Shown piece by piece: positions 8,692-17,791 of a stretch of DNA of 36,840 nucleotides. The DNA lies in NCBI GenBank assembly GCA_028703475.1, contig JAQVMU010000005.1, positions 9,360 to 46,199 of the forward strand. Direction: 5' to 3'. The position numbers and the translations under genes were made by a program. Within the stretch, counting starts at the first letter, position 1. Each line of letters begins with the position of its first letter. The notes beneath the pieces are model-generated. The model did no database searches. It was not told where the DNA came from and saw nothing but the letters and a program-made list of their open reading frames with translations. This DNA is from Atribacterota bacterium. Its GTDB lineage: Bacteria > Atribacterota > Phoenicimicrobiia > Phoenicimicrobiales > Stramentimicrobiaceae.

Positions 8692-9456
8692 ATGCGTTTA
8701 TTATCGTGGAATGTTAATGGATTGAGAGCAATTTATAAAAAGAATTTTTTAGATTGGTTTAATAAAGAGGATGCAGATATTTTCTGCATACAGGAAACCA
8801 AATCCCATAAAGAACAATTACCAAAAAAGCTAATTGAAAGACCAGGATATCACAGCTATTTTGCACAGGCAGAACGAAAAGGCTATAGTGGAGTGGGACT
8901 TTGGAGTAAGATTATACCTGAAAGAGTATCCTATGAATTAGGATTGCCAAGGTTTGACAATGAGGGCAGATTAATCGAAACAGAGTATAATGATTTTACT
9001 TTGTTTAATGTTTATTTTCCAAATGGCAAGGCTTCCAAGAAGCGATTGCAGTATAAAATGGATTATTATGAAACATTTTTAAAAAGAATGAGTGATTTAT
9101 TGAAAGAGGATAAAAAAATTGTAATTTGTGGAGATGTTAATACTGCTCATCAGGAGATTGATTTAGCGAGACCAAAAGAAAACGAGAAGGTCTCAGGTTT
9201 TCTTCCAGTGGAAAGACAATGGATTGATCGCCTGATTGATATTGGTTTTATTGATACCTTTCGATATTTTGAACAAGAGCCAGGCTATTACAGCTGGTGG
9301 GATTATAAGACCAGAGCCAGAGAGCGAAATGTCGGATGGAGAATCGACTATTTTTTTGTAAGTAAAAATTTAATAAATAATCTAAAGTCAGCTTTTATTC
9401 AATCAGAGGTAATGGGTTCTGATCATTGTCCTATTGGCATTGATTTAATTTTTTAG
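8692..9456 (+). CDS. xthA: exodeoxyribonuclease III (AP endonuclease)
   Basis: A 254-residue EEP-fold nuclease that cuts at abasic sites and trims damaged 3' ends in base-excision repair. Motifs are LLSWNVNGLRA with Asn7, IFCIQETK with the metal ligand Glu35, GDVNTAH, and the C-terminal GSDHCPI with the catalytic Asp-His pair. I start it at ATG 8692, because GAAGGA lies seven bases upstream and the conserved MRLLSWN begins there; an in-frame TTG at 8677 would overlap the ribosome site. It is 38 bp after deoC and 16 bp before sbcD. The family is clear; ExoA is the usual name in Firmicutes. Confidence 0.94.
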   Translation: MRLLSWNVNGLRAIYKKNFLDWFNKEDADIFCIQETKSHKEQLPKKLIERPGYHSYFAQAERKGYSGVGLWSKIIPERVSYELGLPRFDNEGRLIETEYNDFTLFNVYFPNGKASKKRLQYKMDYYETFLKRMSDLLKEDKKIVICGDVNTAHQEIDLARPKENEKVSGFLPVERQWIDRLIDIGFIDTFRYFEQEPGYYSWWDYKTRARERNVGWRIDYFFVSKNLINNLKSAFIQSEVMGSDHCPIGIDLIF

Positions 9457-9472
9457 GAGCAGGGATGGGATT

Positions 9473-10732
9473 ATGATTAAATTTTTACATTTTGCTGATA
9501 TTCACTTAGGTGTAGAAAACTATGGGCGACTTGACAGTAGTACAGGCCTTCATTCCCGATTGAACGATTTTATAAATTCGTTCAGTACAGCTATAGAGAT
9601 TGCTATTGAGGAAAAGGTTGATTTTGCTCTTTTTTGTGGAGATGCCTACAAAAATAATAATCCCAATCCTACCCATCAAAGGGAGTTCGCAAGACAAATA
9701 TATCGATTGAGTAATGCTGAAATACCTGTTGTATTAATTAACGGTAATCATGATAACCCCTTAACCCATGGTAGGGCTAGCGCTTTAGATATTTTTAGTA
9801 CTTTAAATATTCCCAATACTTATGTTGTTACAAAACCACGACTTATTACTTTAAAAACAGCCAGAGGGATGGTTCAGATAGTTGGAATTCCATGGCCTAC
9901 AAGAAATGAATACCTTGAAAAAGAAGAGTATAAAAATAGCGATATTGATACGGTTAACAGGAAAATAAGAAAACGACTTTTGAACAAAATAAATTCTTTT
10001 ATACCAAAATTAAATCTGGAATATCCCAAAATATTGGCAGGACATTTGACAATAGCAGAATCTGTTTTTTCCGGTTCAGAGAACTTTGCGGTTATTGGAA
10101 ATGACCCGGTGGTACCGGTAAAATATTTCCTGGACTCGGTGTTTGACTATATTGCTCTGGGACATATTCATAAATATCAAAATTTAAATACTACCGGGAA
10201 TATCCCTGTTGTCTACTCTGGCAGCATGGAAAGAATTAATTTTGGAGAAGAAAAGGAAGATAAGGGATTTTGTATTGGAAGTATTAATAATGGTGGAAAT
10301 GTCGAATATGAATTTATTTCATTGCCAACACGTAAAATGATAACTATAGATATGGAAATTAAAAATGTAAATAATCCAACGGAATATTTCTTAAACGAAA
10401 TTGAGAAATACGATTTAAAAGATGCTATTATAAGGATACATTATAATATTTCAGAGGAACAGGAAGGAAGACTTGATTTTAAAAGAATTAACGAGGCATT
10501 AAAAGAAGCTTTTTTGGTTACAGGGATAACCAGAAAAATCTTAAGAAAATCAACTTCCAGGAGAAGCAATCTTTCCGAGGAGATGGATGTTTTTTCTGCA
10601 CTATCAGAATATGTAAAAATAAGTAATTGGCAATCCTGGGAAAAAGAATTAAAAGAATATACATATAACCTTCAACAGGAATTAAAAGAAACCCCCAATG
10701 TCATGAAAGGCAATAAAAATGATACCTGTTAA
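9473..10732 (+). CDS. sbcD: exonuclease SbcD/Mre11 subunit
   Basis: Metallophosphoesterase subunit of the SbcCD double-strand-break and hairpin nuclease. The 419 residues show the five-motif phosphoesterase order: FADIHLG, FCGDAYKN, INGNHD, LAGHLT and ALGHIHKYQ. The C-terminal third is the variable capping and SbcC-binding region. The gene overlaps sbcC by 14 bp (ATG of sbcC inside its 3' end), which fits stoichiometric, coupled synthesis of the complex. Length is normal for SbcD. Confidence 0.93.
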   Translation: MIKFLHFADIHLGVENYGRLDSSTGLHSRLNDFINSFSTAIEIAIEEKVDFALFCGDAYKNNNPNPTHQREFARQIYRLSNAEIPVVLINGNHDNPLTHGRASALDIFSTLNIPNTYVVTKPRLITLKTARGMVQIVGIPWPTRNEYLEKEEYKNSDIDTVNRKIRKRLLNKINSFIPKLNLEYPKILAGHLTIAESVFSGSENFAVIGNDPVVPVKYFLDSVFDYIALGHIHKYQNLNTTGNIPVVYSGSMERINFGEEKEDKGFCIGSINNGGNVEYEFISLPTRKMITIDMEIKNVNNPTEYFLNEIEKYDLKDAIIRIHYNISEEQEGRLDFKRINEALKEAFLVTGITRKILRKSTSRRSNLSEEMDVFSALSEYVKISNWQSWEKELKEYTYNLQQELKETPNVMKGNKNDTC

Positions 10733-13307
10733 ATTACAGATGCACAACTTTCTCAGCTATGGCGAAAATGTTCCTCCTCTTGATTTTACACAATTTAATA
10801 TCGCCTGTCTTTCAGGTAAGAACGGGCAGGGGAAGTCAGCATTGTTGGACGCGTTAACCTGGGCTATCTGGGGTGAAGGCAGAAAGGCAAGCCAGGATAG
10901 AAAGGCAGATAGCGGATTGTTGAAAATTGGTGAAAATCAAATGTGGGTTGATTTAACCATTGACCTGGAAGGTGATAGATATCGTATTATAAGAAAGTTT
11001 TCCAATTTTCACAATAAACATCATTCAGAATTAGAACTGCAGGTTTTTGACGGGAAAAAGTCATCTTTTGTTTCTCTGTCTTCTCCCTCAATTCGAGAGA
11101 CACAAAATAGAATAGGCCGTTTATTGAGAATGGACTATAATACCTTTATTAACTCTGCATTCATATTACAGGGAAGGGTAGATGAGTTTACCCGAAAAAG
11201 TGCCAGTGATCGAAAACAGATATTATCTGAAGTTCTTGGATTATCTCATTATGAAGAACTATCTTTATTAGCCAGGAAGTATTTACGAGTAACAGAAACA
11301 GAGTTATTGAATATTAAAAACAGATTAGAGCAGTCGAATAAAGAAGTCTCTCAAAAAGAAAACATCAAAGAGGAAATAAAGGTAATTCAGAAAAATGAGA
11401 ACAACATAAATTCTAAACTTAAAGAGATAAGAGAAAAGATACAGTTTTTTGAGAAAAAAAAGAATCGATTATCTTTTGATAAAGAGAGGGGAAAAGAGCT
11501 TAAAAACAGAATTATCTCAGAAAAAGAAGAATTACATGCACTGGAAAGAAAAAAATGTTTTTTAAAGGAAAAAATTAGAGATTATCAAATAATTCTATCC
11601 CGGAAAGAAAAGATTTTATCAGATTACAAACAATATCAGTACTTATATGATAAAAATCAAAATATGTTTAACTTGATGCAGGAGTTTCGAAAATTAGATA
11701 AATTAAGAGGAGAAATAGAGCAAAAAATTGAAAAAACAAAAAGTACTTTTTTATTAGAGTTACAACAGAAGAAACAGAGATACTCTGAACTAAGAGAGAA
11801 GGTAAATTTAGCGATAAAGGTAAAAGAAGAAGTTGAGAATCTAAAATCTAAGGCAAAACAGTGTGATATATTAAGTAAAAAGCAGGAACATATTCAACAA
11901 GAAGGAAATCAGTTGAATGTGGAGATTGAGTCAAAAAAGAATAATGTAGAGAGAATCGGTAATGAGATTAAACAAAATTATGAAAAAATTGACCTGTTAA
12001 TCCAGAGCAAGCAAAAGTATTGTCCATTGTGCGAATCTCCATTAGATGATGACAGAAGGCTAATTATAAGGCAAAATATAGATAGAGATATTTCCGGAAA
12101 AGAGCATGAAATAAAAGTATTAACAAAAGAGATTGAACAATTATCAAACAGGAAAAGCGTTCTTCAGGATAAATGGAAAGAAAACAAGCATTATTTAAAG
12201 CAGGTTGACGAAATAAAAAATAAGATTGCAACACTCTCTTTTATGCTAAAAGAAGGTAAGGATGCAAAAAAGCAGTTACAAGTATTAACTGAAGAAATAA
12301 AAACCCTTGAAGAGAAAATTAAAGGGAAATTGTTTGCTCTTAATGAAAGAAAAGAACTGGAAGATGTAAAAAATAAAATTCAGGAACAAGGATATGATGA
12401 CTCAAAGTACGTCATGGTTAATCAGGAATTAGAAAAACTCAAAAAAGCTCCTCTGTATATGGAAAAATTGTCGGAAGGGCAAAAATCTATTCTTGATTTA
12501 ACAAAAGAACAGAAAGAAATAGAAAATCAATTGGAATCCGGAAAAAAAGCTATTAACAATTTAGAAAGTCACTATATGAAAATTATAAAAGCCCTGGATG
12601 AATTGCCAAAATACGAAAAAATGCTACAATGTCATCAGAAATTATTATTCCATTTACAGATTTATCACACCAGGCTTTTTGAAAAAAAAGGGGCATATCA
12701 GGAAAAAATAGAAAAAATAATAGACTTGCAGAAGGAAGCAAAGAGATATGAAGGGAAAAGAGTTCATTATCTTCGTCAGAAGGAAATTTATAAGAAATTA
12801 GCAGTTGCATTCGGGAAAAATGGTGTCCAATCAATGATAATTGAAAATGCAATTCCAGAACTGGAAGATGAGGCTAATGAGATTTTGGCCCAGTTATCAA
12901 ATGAAAAAACAACTATCAGCCTGGAGTCACTGAAAGAATTAAAAAGTGGTGATTTGAGGGAAACACTTGATATAAAGATACACGATGATGTGGGCATCAG
13001 GCCTTATGAGCTTTATAGCGGAGGGGAGACTTTCCGCATTGATTTTGCTATTAGAATATCTCTTTCCAAGCTTTTAGCTTACAGGGCAGGTGCCCGGCTG
13101 AAAACACTGGTAATTGATGAAGGTTTCGGCACTCAGGATGAGGATGGGCTGGAAAAATTAATTCAAGCTATTCATGCTATTCAGAATGATTTTGAAAAGA
13201 TTCTGGTAATCACACATTTGCCTTTGTTAAAAGACGCCTTTCCTGTAAGGATTGAGGTCTGGAAGGATCCAGCCCTGGGTTCCCAGTTTGATTTGATTCA
13301 TCTATAG
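10719..13307 (+). CDS. sbcC: exonuclease SbcC/Rad50 ATPase subunit
   Basis: An 862-residue SMC-like ATPase. Walker A is GKNGQGKS (residues 33-40). A first coiled coil leads to the zinc hook CPLC (Cys435, Cys438), then the second coil returns to the signature YSGGE (about 767) and Walker B LVIDEGFGTQDEDG (about 797-810). With SbcD it forms the Mre11-Rad50-type complex that opens hairpins and processes broken or protein-blocked DNA ends. At 862 residues it is shorter than E. coli SbcC (about 1,050) and closer to archaeal Rad50. Its 3' end overlaps the convergent dinB gene by 10 bp, so there is no room for a terminator between them. Confidence 0.94.
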   Translation: MIPVKLQMHNFLSYGENVPPLDFTQFNIACLSGKNGQGKSALLDALTWAIWGEGRKASQDRKADSGLLKIGENQMWVDLTIDLEGDRYRIIRKFSNFHNKHHSELELQVFDGKKSSFVSLSSPSIRETQNRIGRLLRMDYNTFINSAFILQGRVDEFTRKSASDRKQILSEVLGLSHYEELSLLARKYLRVTETELLNIKNRLEQSNKEVSQKENIKEEIKVIQKNENNINSKLKEIREKIQFFEKKKNRLSFDKERGKELKNRIISEKEELHALERKKCFLKEKIRDYQIILSRKEKILSDYKQYQYLYDKNQNMFNLMQEFRKLDKLRGEIEQKIEKTKSTFLLELQQKKQRYSELREKVNLAIKVKEEVENLKSKAKQCDILSKKQEHIQQEGNQLNVEIESKKNNVERIGNEIKQNYEKIDLLIQSKQKYCPLCESPLDDDRRLIIRQNIDRDISGKEHEIKVLTKEIEQLSNRKSVLQDKWKENKHYLKQVDEIKNKIATLSFMLKEGKDAKKQLQVLTEEIKTLEEKIKGKLFALNERKELEDVKNKIQEQGYDDSKYVMVNQELEKLKKAPLYMEKLSEGQKSILDLTKEQKEIENQLESGKKAINNLESHYMKIIKALDELPKYEKMLQCHQKLLFHLQIYHTRLFEKKGAYQEKIEKIIDLQKEAKRYEGKRVHYLRQKEIYKKLAVAFGKNGVQSMIIENAIPELEDEANEILAQLSNEKTTISLESLKELKSGDLRETLDIKIHDDVGIRPYELYSGGETFRIDFAIRISLSKLLAYRAGARLKTLVIDEGFGTQDEDGLEKLIQAIHAIQNDFEKILVITHLPLLKDAFPVRIEVWKDPALGSQFDLIHL

Positions 13308-14527
13308 CCCTTTTTAGATTCAGTAGTTTTTTGTTGTAAAAATCTCGCTCTCTGAACAAGATATTTACCATATTTTTCCCGTATTTTGTCTACCGATTGG
13401 GTCAAAGCACTCCATTTTTCTTCCTGGTTGTCATCCGAATAAAAACTCAACTGTCTCGGCTGTTTTCCATACTGCAAAGAAGAAAGTTTTATCCCCATTA
13501 AACGAATTCCCGGAGACTTCATAGGAATTAAATCTAATAGTTTTTTGGCTTTCTGAAAGATAATATTGTCCAGATTAGTGGCATACTCTAATGAGCTGGA
13601 TCTTTGTATGGTTCTAAAGTCATGAAAACGAACTTTAAGGGTAACTGTTTTCCCTACATATCCTCTTTTACGGGCAGTATAGCCTATATTTTGACTGAAA
13701 TCCAGAATGATTTTTGTCAATTCATCTTTATTGGTGATATTTTCAGAAAATGTCATTTCTCTGCCAATTGACTTGGATTCTTCGGCAGGACAGACTGGAC
13801 TATTGTCAATTCCCTGAGCCAATTGTTTTATTTTTGTGCCGTTTTCTCCCAATATTCCCTGCAGGATAACATCCGGCATTTGAGTTAATTGCTTTATAGT
13901 GAAAATACCGGAACGATTTAAAATCCCTGCCGTTTTTTGTCCGATACCCCATAATTTTGTAATAGGCAGTTCAGATAAAACTTCAGAAATATTATCATCA
14001 GGAAGAACGTAAAAACCATCTGGTTTGCCCAGATTAGTGGCAATTTTTGCCAGGAATTTATTGGATGCAATTCCCACTGAAACAGGTAAATGCAATTCTT
14101 TTTTGACTCTGTCTTTAATTTTATGGGCAATTTCTTCTGCTGACCCAAACAGTGATTTACATCCTGTTACATCCAGAAAGACTTCATCAATACTTAATGG
14201 TTCGATTAAAGGGGTATATTCGCTGCATATCTGAAAAAAATCATGAGATACCTTGCTGTAATAGCGAATCCGGGATGGTATAAAGATTGCTCCGGGGCAT
14301 TTTTGCTGAGCCTCCCAGATAGGCATTCCTGAATGTATGTCGTATTTGCGGGCTTGATAGGAAGCAGTGCAAACTACGCCTCGACGGGATAATTCTCCAT
14401 TATCCTTAAATATACCACCTACAATAATTGCTTTACCTCGATATGCAGGGTTATCTCTTTGTTCTACCGATGCAAAAAATGCATCCAGGTCCAGGTGAAT
14501 AATAGAACGTTTATTTCGAGTAGGCAT
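13298..14527 (-). CDS. dinB: DNA polymerase IV (Y-family translesion polymerase)
   Basis: A 409-residue Y-family polymerase that copies past lesions at low fidelity. Catalytic residues are visible: HLDLDAFFASVEQ (Asp13) and PLSIDEVFLDVTG (Asp114, Glu115). The helix-hairpin-helix part LWGIGQKTAGIL follows, then the little-finger domain. RQLSFY at 358-363 matches the beta-clamp-binding motif QLxLF, here placed about 45 residues before the end. GGAGGAAAT precedes ATG 14527. It is the last gene of the leftward dnaE-OB-dinB run (27 bp after the OB gene) and so should be under the LexA-boxed promoter at 17746-17775. Confidence 0.94.
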   Translation of the reverse strand: MPTRNKRSIIHLDLDAFFASVEQRDNPAYRGKAIIVGGIFKDNGELSRRGVVCTASYQARKYDIHSGMPIWEAQQKCPGAIFIPSRIRYYSKVSHDFFQICSEYTPLIEPLSIDEVFLDVTGCKSLFGSAEEIAHKIKDRVKKELHLPVSVGIASNKFLAKIATNLGKPDGFYVLPDDNISEVLSELPITKLWGIGQKTAGILNRSGIFTIKQLTQMPDVILQGILGENGTKIKQLAQGIDNSPVCPAEESKSIGREMTFSENITNKDELTKIILDFSQNIGYTARKRGYVGKTVTLKVRFHDFRTIQRSSSLEYATNLDNIIFQKAKKLLDLIPMKSPGIRLMGIKLSSLQYGKQPRQLSFYSDDNQEEKWSALTQSVDKIREKYGKYLVQRARFLQQKTTESKKGYR

Positions 14528-14554
14528 TTTTTGATATTTCCTCCTGATTTATTA

Positions 14555-15058
14555 TTATAGCGCATTTGAACCCGAGTTAGAATTAATACTTTGTATTTTA
14601 TTAATGATTATTTTTTCTTCCTTCTCCCTGTTGCCTGTATTGCCTTCAATCATAAGCAAAGCATCTTTCACGAGTAAAGAAAAATATTGCTGGAATGTTT
14701 CAGGAAAGGCGATGGCTTCAAAGAAACCCGATTCGTCTTCTAATAATAAAAATGCCATTATTTTGTGATTTTTAGTAAATTGCCTCCTTACCTGGATCAG
14801 AAGACCGGCAATACAAACATGCTGGCCGGGTCTGAGCTGTTCAATCTGGTTACTTCTGACATAAATATTTCCGGATGGCAAATGATCTGATATCCTCTTT
14901 CGGTATACTGAAAGAGGATGTGAGCTGACATAGATTCCTAAAATATCCTTCTCTATCTTTAAAATAGCAGAAGGGGAAAAAGTATAAGCAGGTATGGTTT
15001 CCTGCAGTAATAAACTATTTTCTACGTTTTTTGTTTCAAATTTTAAGAGAGTTGACAT
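14555..15058 (-). CDS. OB-fold C-terminal part of DnaE, encoded as a separate frame
   Basis: This 167-residue frame is the natural continuation of the DnaE-type polymerase upstream. ILGIYVSSHPL corresponds to the LGLYLSGHPL segment found in DnaE just before the OB fold, and GQHVCIAGLLIQVRRQFTK with MAFLLLEDESGFFEAIAFP is the OB-fold nucleic-acid-binding domain. It lies in the -1 frame relative to dnaE and overlaps its end by 16 bp. AAGGAG stands eight bases before its ATG (15058), so it can be translated by itself, coupled to dnaE. Alternatives are a ribosomal slip on the A6 run at 15061-15066, or a missing A in the assembly; see findings. Confidence 0.8.
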   Translation of the reverse strand: MSTLLKFETKNVENSLLLQETIPAYTFSPSAILKIEKDILGIYVSSHPLSVYRKRISDHLPSGNIYVRSNQIEQLRPGQHVCIAGLLIQVRRQFTKNHKIMAFLLLEDESGFFEAIAFPETFQQYFSLLVKDALLMIEGNTGNREKEEKIIINKIQSINSNSGSNAL

Positions 15059-17730
15059 TGTTTTTTCTCCTTTCCGGTTTCGGTTAGAACAAGTGGTAAT
15101 ATATTCAACAATACAGATCTAGGGTAGGCCATAAAATCAAAAGCACCTATTTTAATCAGGTTTTCGATTACAGAACGGGTAATTCTGGCAGAATCAGTTC
15201 TGGCACAGAAGTCATGCAGGGATAGAAATGGGCCATCTTTATCCCTTATCTTTAAGATACGGTCTATTTGTTTAATACCCAAACCTTTTACTTGCAAGAG
15301 TCCTATTCGGATAGCCCTGTCTTCTATAGAGAAGCCCGCATTGCTTTTATTTACATCAGGCAACAGAATGTGTACATTGAAGCGCCGGGCTTCCTGTATA
15401 TAGCGATCCATGTCATAATAACCCATTCCACAGGTAAGCAGAGCAGCAATATAATGTGTCGGGTAGTGAACCTTTAGATAACAGGTCAGGTAAGAAAGGA
15501 GGGCATAAGAGGTACTGTGTGCTTTATTAAAACCGTAATAGGCAAATTTGGCAACAAGGTTGAATATATTTTCTGCCTCTTCCCGATTATGTCCCTGCTG
15601 TAAAGATTTTTTTAAGAATAATGTACGTTGTTCTTCCATAATAACAGGAGAACGGGAACTTATTGCTCTGCGGAAAAGGTCAGCTTCACCCGGGGTTAGA
15701 CCGGCAAAGACTGAAACGACCTGCATTACCTGTTCCTGATAGAGAATAACTCCATAGGTATCCCTTAATACTTCTTTTATTTGCTCATGGGGGTATTCTA
15801 TTTTTGCATAACCATGTTTTCTTTTCAGATATTGTCCGGTCATTCCACTATCCAAAGGTCCTGGTCGGTAAAGAGAAAGTGCTGCTATTAAATCTTCCAG
15901 GTGAGATGGTGATAATTGCTTTAACAGAGAAGCCATACCAGAACTTTCCAATTGAAAAACCCCTAAAGTTTTACCTTTTTTCAGGGTATAAAAGGTTCGT
16001 GTGTCATCTAGTGGTATATTTTTTAAATTTAGTCTTATTTTATCTTTATCAAGGCTTTGTAAGGTCTTTTGGATTACTGTTAAACTTCGGGAACCCAATA
16101 TGTCAATCTTCAATAACCCCATATCCTTAATGCCTTCTTTTTCGTACTGACTGACAATTTCTCCTTCCGGACTTAATTCCAGAGGAACAGTATTGGCCAG
16201 TGGTTCATCGGCAATAATAACAGCTGAAGCGTGAACTGAAATATGACGTGGTTTTCCTTCCATGAATTGAGCATAAGAAAACAACGAACGAAGAGGTTCT
16301 TTTTGATAAGAAAGCTTTTTTAATTCCGGTAAATGTTTCATGGAGGCCTTAATAACTCCCGGTGAAGAAAAATATGGCATCATTTTTGCAATTTTGTTTA
16401 ACTCCTGATAGGAAAACCCTAATGCTCTGCCTGCATCCCTTACGGCAGAACGGGCCGCATAGGTATTTATAGTGCAGACATGGGTAACCCGTTCTTGTCC
16501 GAATCTTTTAAAGATATAATCAATAACCTTTTCTCTTCCAATTTGTCCGAAATCAATATCAATGTCAGGCAAATCAATTCGCTGTGGATTTAAGAATCTT
16601 TCGAAAAACAGCTTAAATTTCAATGGATCTACTTCGGTAATATTTAACAGATATGAGACCAGACTTCCGGCTGCAGATCCCTTTCCCGGGCCAACGGGAA
16701 TATTATTCTGTTTAGCAAATTGAACAATATCTCTAACAATCAGGAAATATCCGGCAAAACCCATCTGATTGATAATTTGCAACTCATACTTCATACGGTA
16801 AAAAGCCTGGCTTGATGGATCGGGATAATATTTTTTTAATCCTTCCAGACATAACTCTTCCAGGTATTCCGGAGCCGAATAGGGTTTAGGAGGATTGTAG
16901 GAAGGTAATCGTATTTTGCCTAAAGCGAGTTGTAAATTGCATTTTTCGGCAATTCTTTCCGTGTTTTTAAGCGCTTCGGGCAAATGAGAAAAAAGCTTTT
17001 TCATTTCCAGGTATGATTTCAGGTAATACTGATTATTAGGAAGAGGATTGTAATGAAAGCATTGTCGTGTACTCTGATTGGCGATAGTATTAATTACTTT
17101 TTGAAAGGGAGCATGACTTTCCCCGGGATAGTGAACATTATTAGTAGCGACTAAGGGTATAGATAAATTTTTACCCAGATTAATAATATGTTTATTTACT
17201 GAATTTTCATGTTCCAGGCCGTGGTAGGAAATCTCCAGGTAGAAATTTTCCAAACCAAGCAGTTTCTTATACCACAAAGCAGTACTCTCTGCTTCCTGGT
17301 ATTTTTTCAGGGCGATAAGGAGAGGTATTTCTCCCTGTAGACATCCGGAAAGAATAATAAGTCCTTTAGAGTAGTTGGTAATTATCTTTCGGTCAATAGC
17401 CGGGATCCCGGAAGGGTTTGAAAGGTGAGCTCTGCTAATTAATTGACATAGATTTCGGTACCCGTCGTTATTTTGAGCTAACAATATCAGGTGTGTTGTC
17501 TGGTTAGGTATGTATTCGCTTCTGAGGCGGACTTCACAGCCAATAATCGGCTTGATTCCTGCAGAAATAGATTTTTTATAAAATTCAACAGCCCCGTACA
17601 TCCCGTCATGGTCAGTTATTGCTACAGATTTCATTTTTAGTTCCTGAACTCTGCTTATAATCTGCTCAATACTGCCCAGTCCATCCTGCATGCTGTATTG
17701 TGAATGTAAATGTAAATGGGTAAAACTCAT
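15043..17730 (-). CDS. dnaE: DnaE-type DNA polymerase III alpha subunit, catalytic part (error-prone DnaE/ImuC-like)
   Basis: An 895-residue C-family polymerase. The N-terminal PHP domain begins FTHLHLHSQYSM and includes ITDHDGMYG, GCEVRL and ATNNVHY; most metal ligands look intact. The core has VGPGKGSAAGSLVSY and LPDIDIDFG with catalytic Asp389 and Asp391, then NKAHSTSYALLSYLTCYLK and a helix-hairpin-helix (GLGIKQIDRIL). It ends before the OB fold, which lies in the next frame; together they make about 1,060 residues, the usual size of short DnaE proteins. I start it at ATG 17730 with AAAGGA upstream. The longer frame to 17775 runs through the promoter and LexA box. Context (LexA box, dinB) argues for a damage-inducible polymerase, not the main replicase; this is inference. 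Confidence 0.9.
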   Translation of the reverse strand: MSFTHLHLHSQYSMQDGLGSIEQIISRVQELKMKSVAITDHDGMYGAVEFYKKSISAGIKPIIGCEVRLRSEYIPNQTTHLILLAQNNDGYRNLCQLISRAHLSNPSGIPAIDRKIITNYSKGLIILSGCLQGEIPLLIALKKYQEAESTALWYKKLLGLENFYLEISYHGLEHENSVNKHIINLGKNLSIPLVATNNVHYPGESHAPFQKVINTIANQSTRQCFHYNPLPNNQYYLKSYLEMKKLFSHLPEALKNTERIAEKCNLQLALGKIRLPSYNPPKPYSAPEYLEELCLEGLKKYYPDPSSQAFYRMKYELQIINQMGFAGYFLIVRDIVQFAKQNNIPVGPGKGSAAGSLVSYLLNITEVDPLKFKLFFERFLNPQRIDLPDIDIDFGQIGREKVIDYIFKRFGQERVTHVCTINTYAARSAVRDAGRALGFSYQELNKIAKMMPYFSSPGVIKASMKHLPELKKLSYQKEPLRSLFSYAQFMEGKPRHISVHASAVIIADEPLANTVPLELSPEGEIVSQYEKEGIKDMGLLKIDILGSRSLTVIQKTLQSLDKDKIRLNLKNIPLDDTRTFYTLKKGKTLGVFQLESSGMASLLKQLSPSHLEDLIAALSLYRPGPLDSGMTGQYLKRKHGYAKIEYPHEQIKEVLRDTYGVILYQEQVMQVVSVFAGLTPGEADLFRRAISSRSPVIMEEQRTLFLKKSLQQGHNREEAENIFNLVAKFAYYGFNKAHSTSYALLSYLTCYLKVHYPTHYIAALLTCGMGYYDMDRYIQEARRFNVHILLPDVNKSNAGFSIEDRAIRIGLLQVKGLGIKQIDRILKIRDKDGPFLSLHDFCARTDSARITRSVIENLIKIGAFDFMAYPRSVLLNILPLVLTETGKEKKQCQLS

Positions 17731-17745
17731 ACGTAGTTCCTTTCT

Positions 17746-17775
17746 ATAATAAACATATGTTTGCCATATAAGCAA
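17746..17775 (-). promoter_or_regulatory. dnaE promoter with LexA box
   Basis: Reading leftward: TTGCTT (17770-17775), an 18-nt spacer, and TATTAT (17746-17751). The spacer holds the perfect palindrome AAACATATGTTT (17751-17762). The same 12-mer occupies the lexA promoter, and it differs from the Bacillus consensus core GAACATATGTTC only at the outermost base pair. It places the polymerase operon under SOS control. Confidence 0.8.
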
Positions 17776-17791
17776 AAAAAATATTATCTAT

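Noticed and set aside
17731-17775. Fifteen extra N-terminal residues for DnaE from a TTG at 17775
   Set aside because: This stretch contains the promoter, LexA box and ribosome site; the conserved PHP start lies at ATG 17730.
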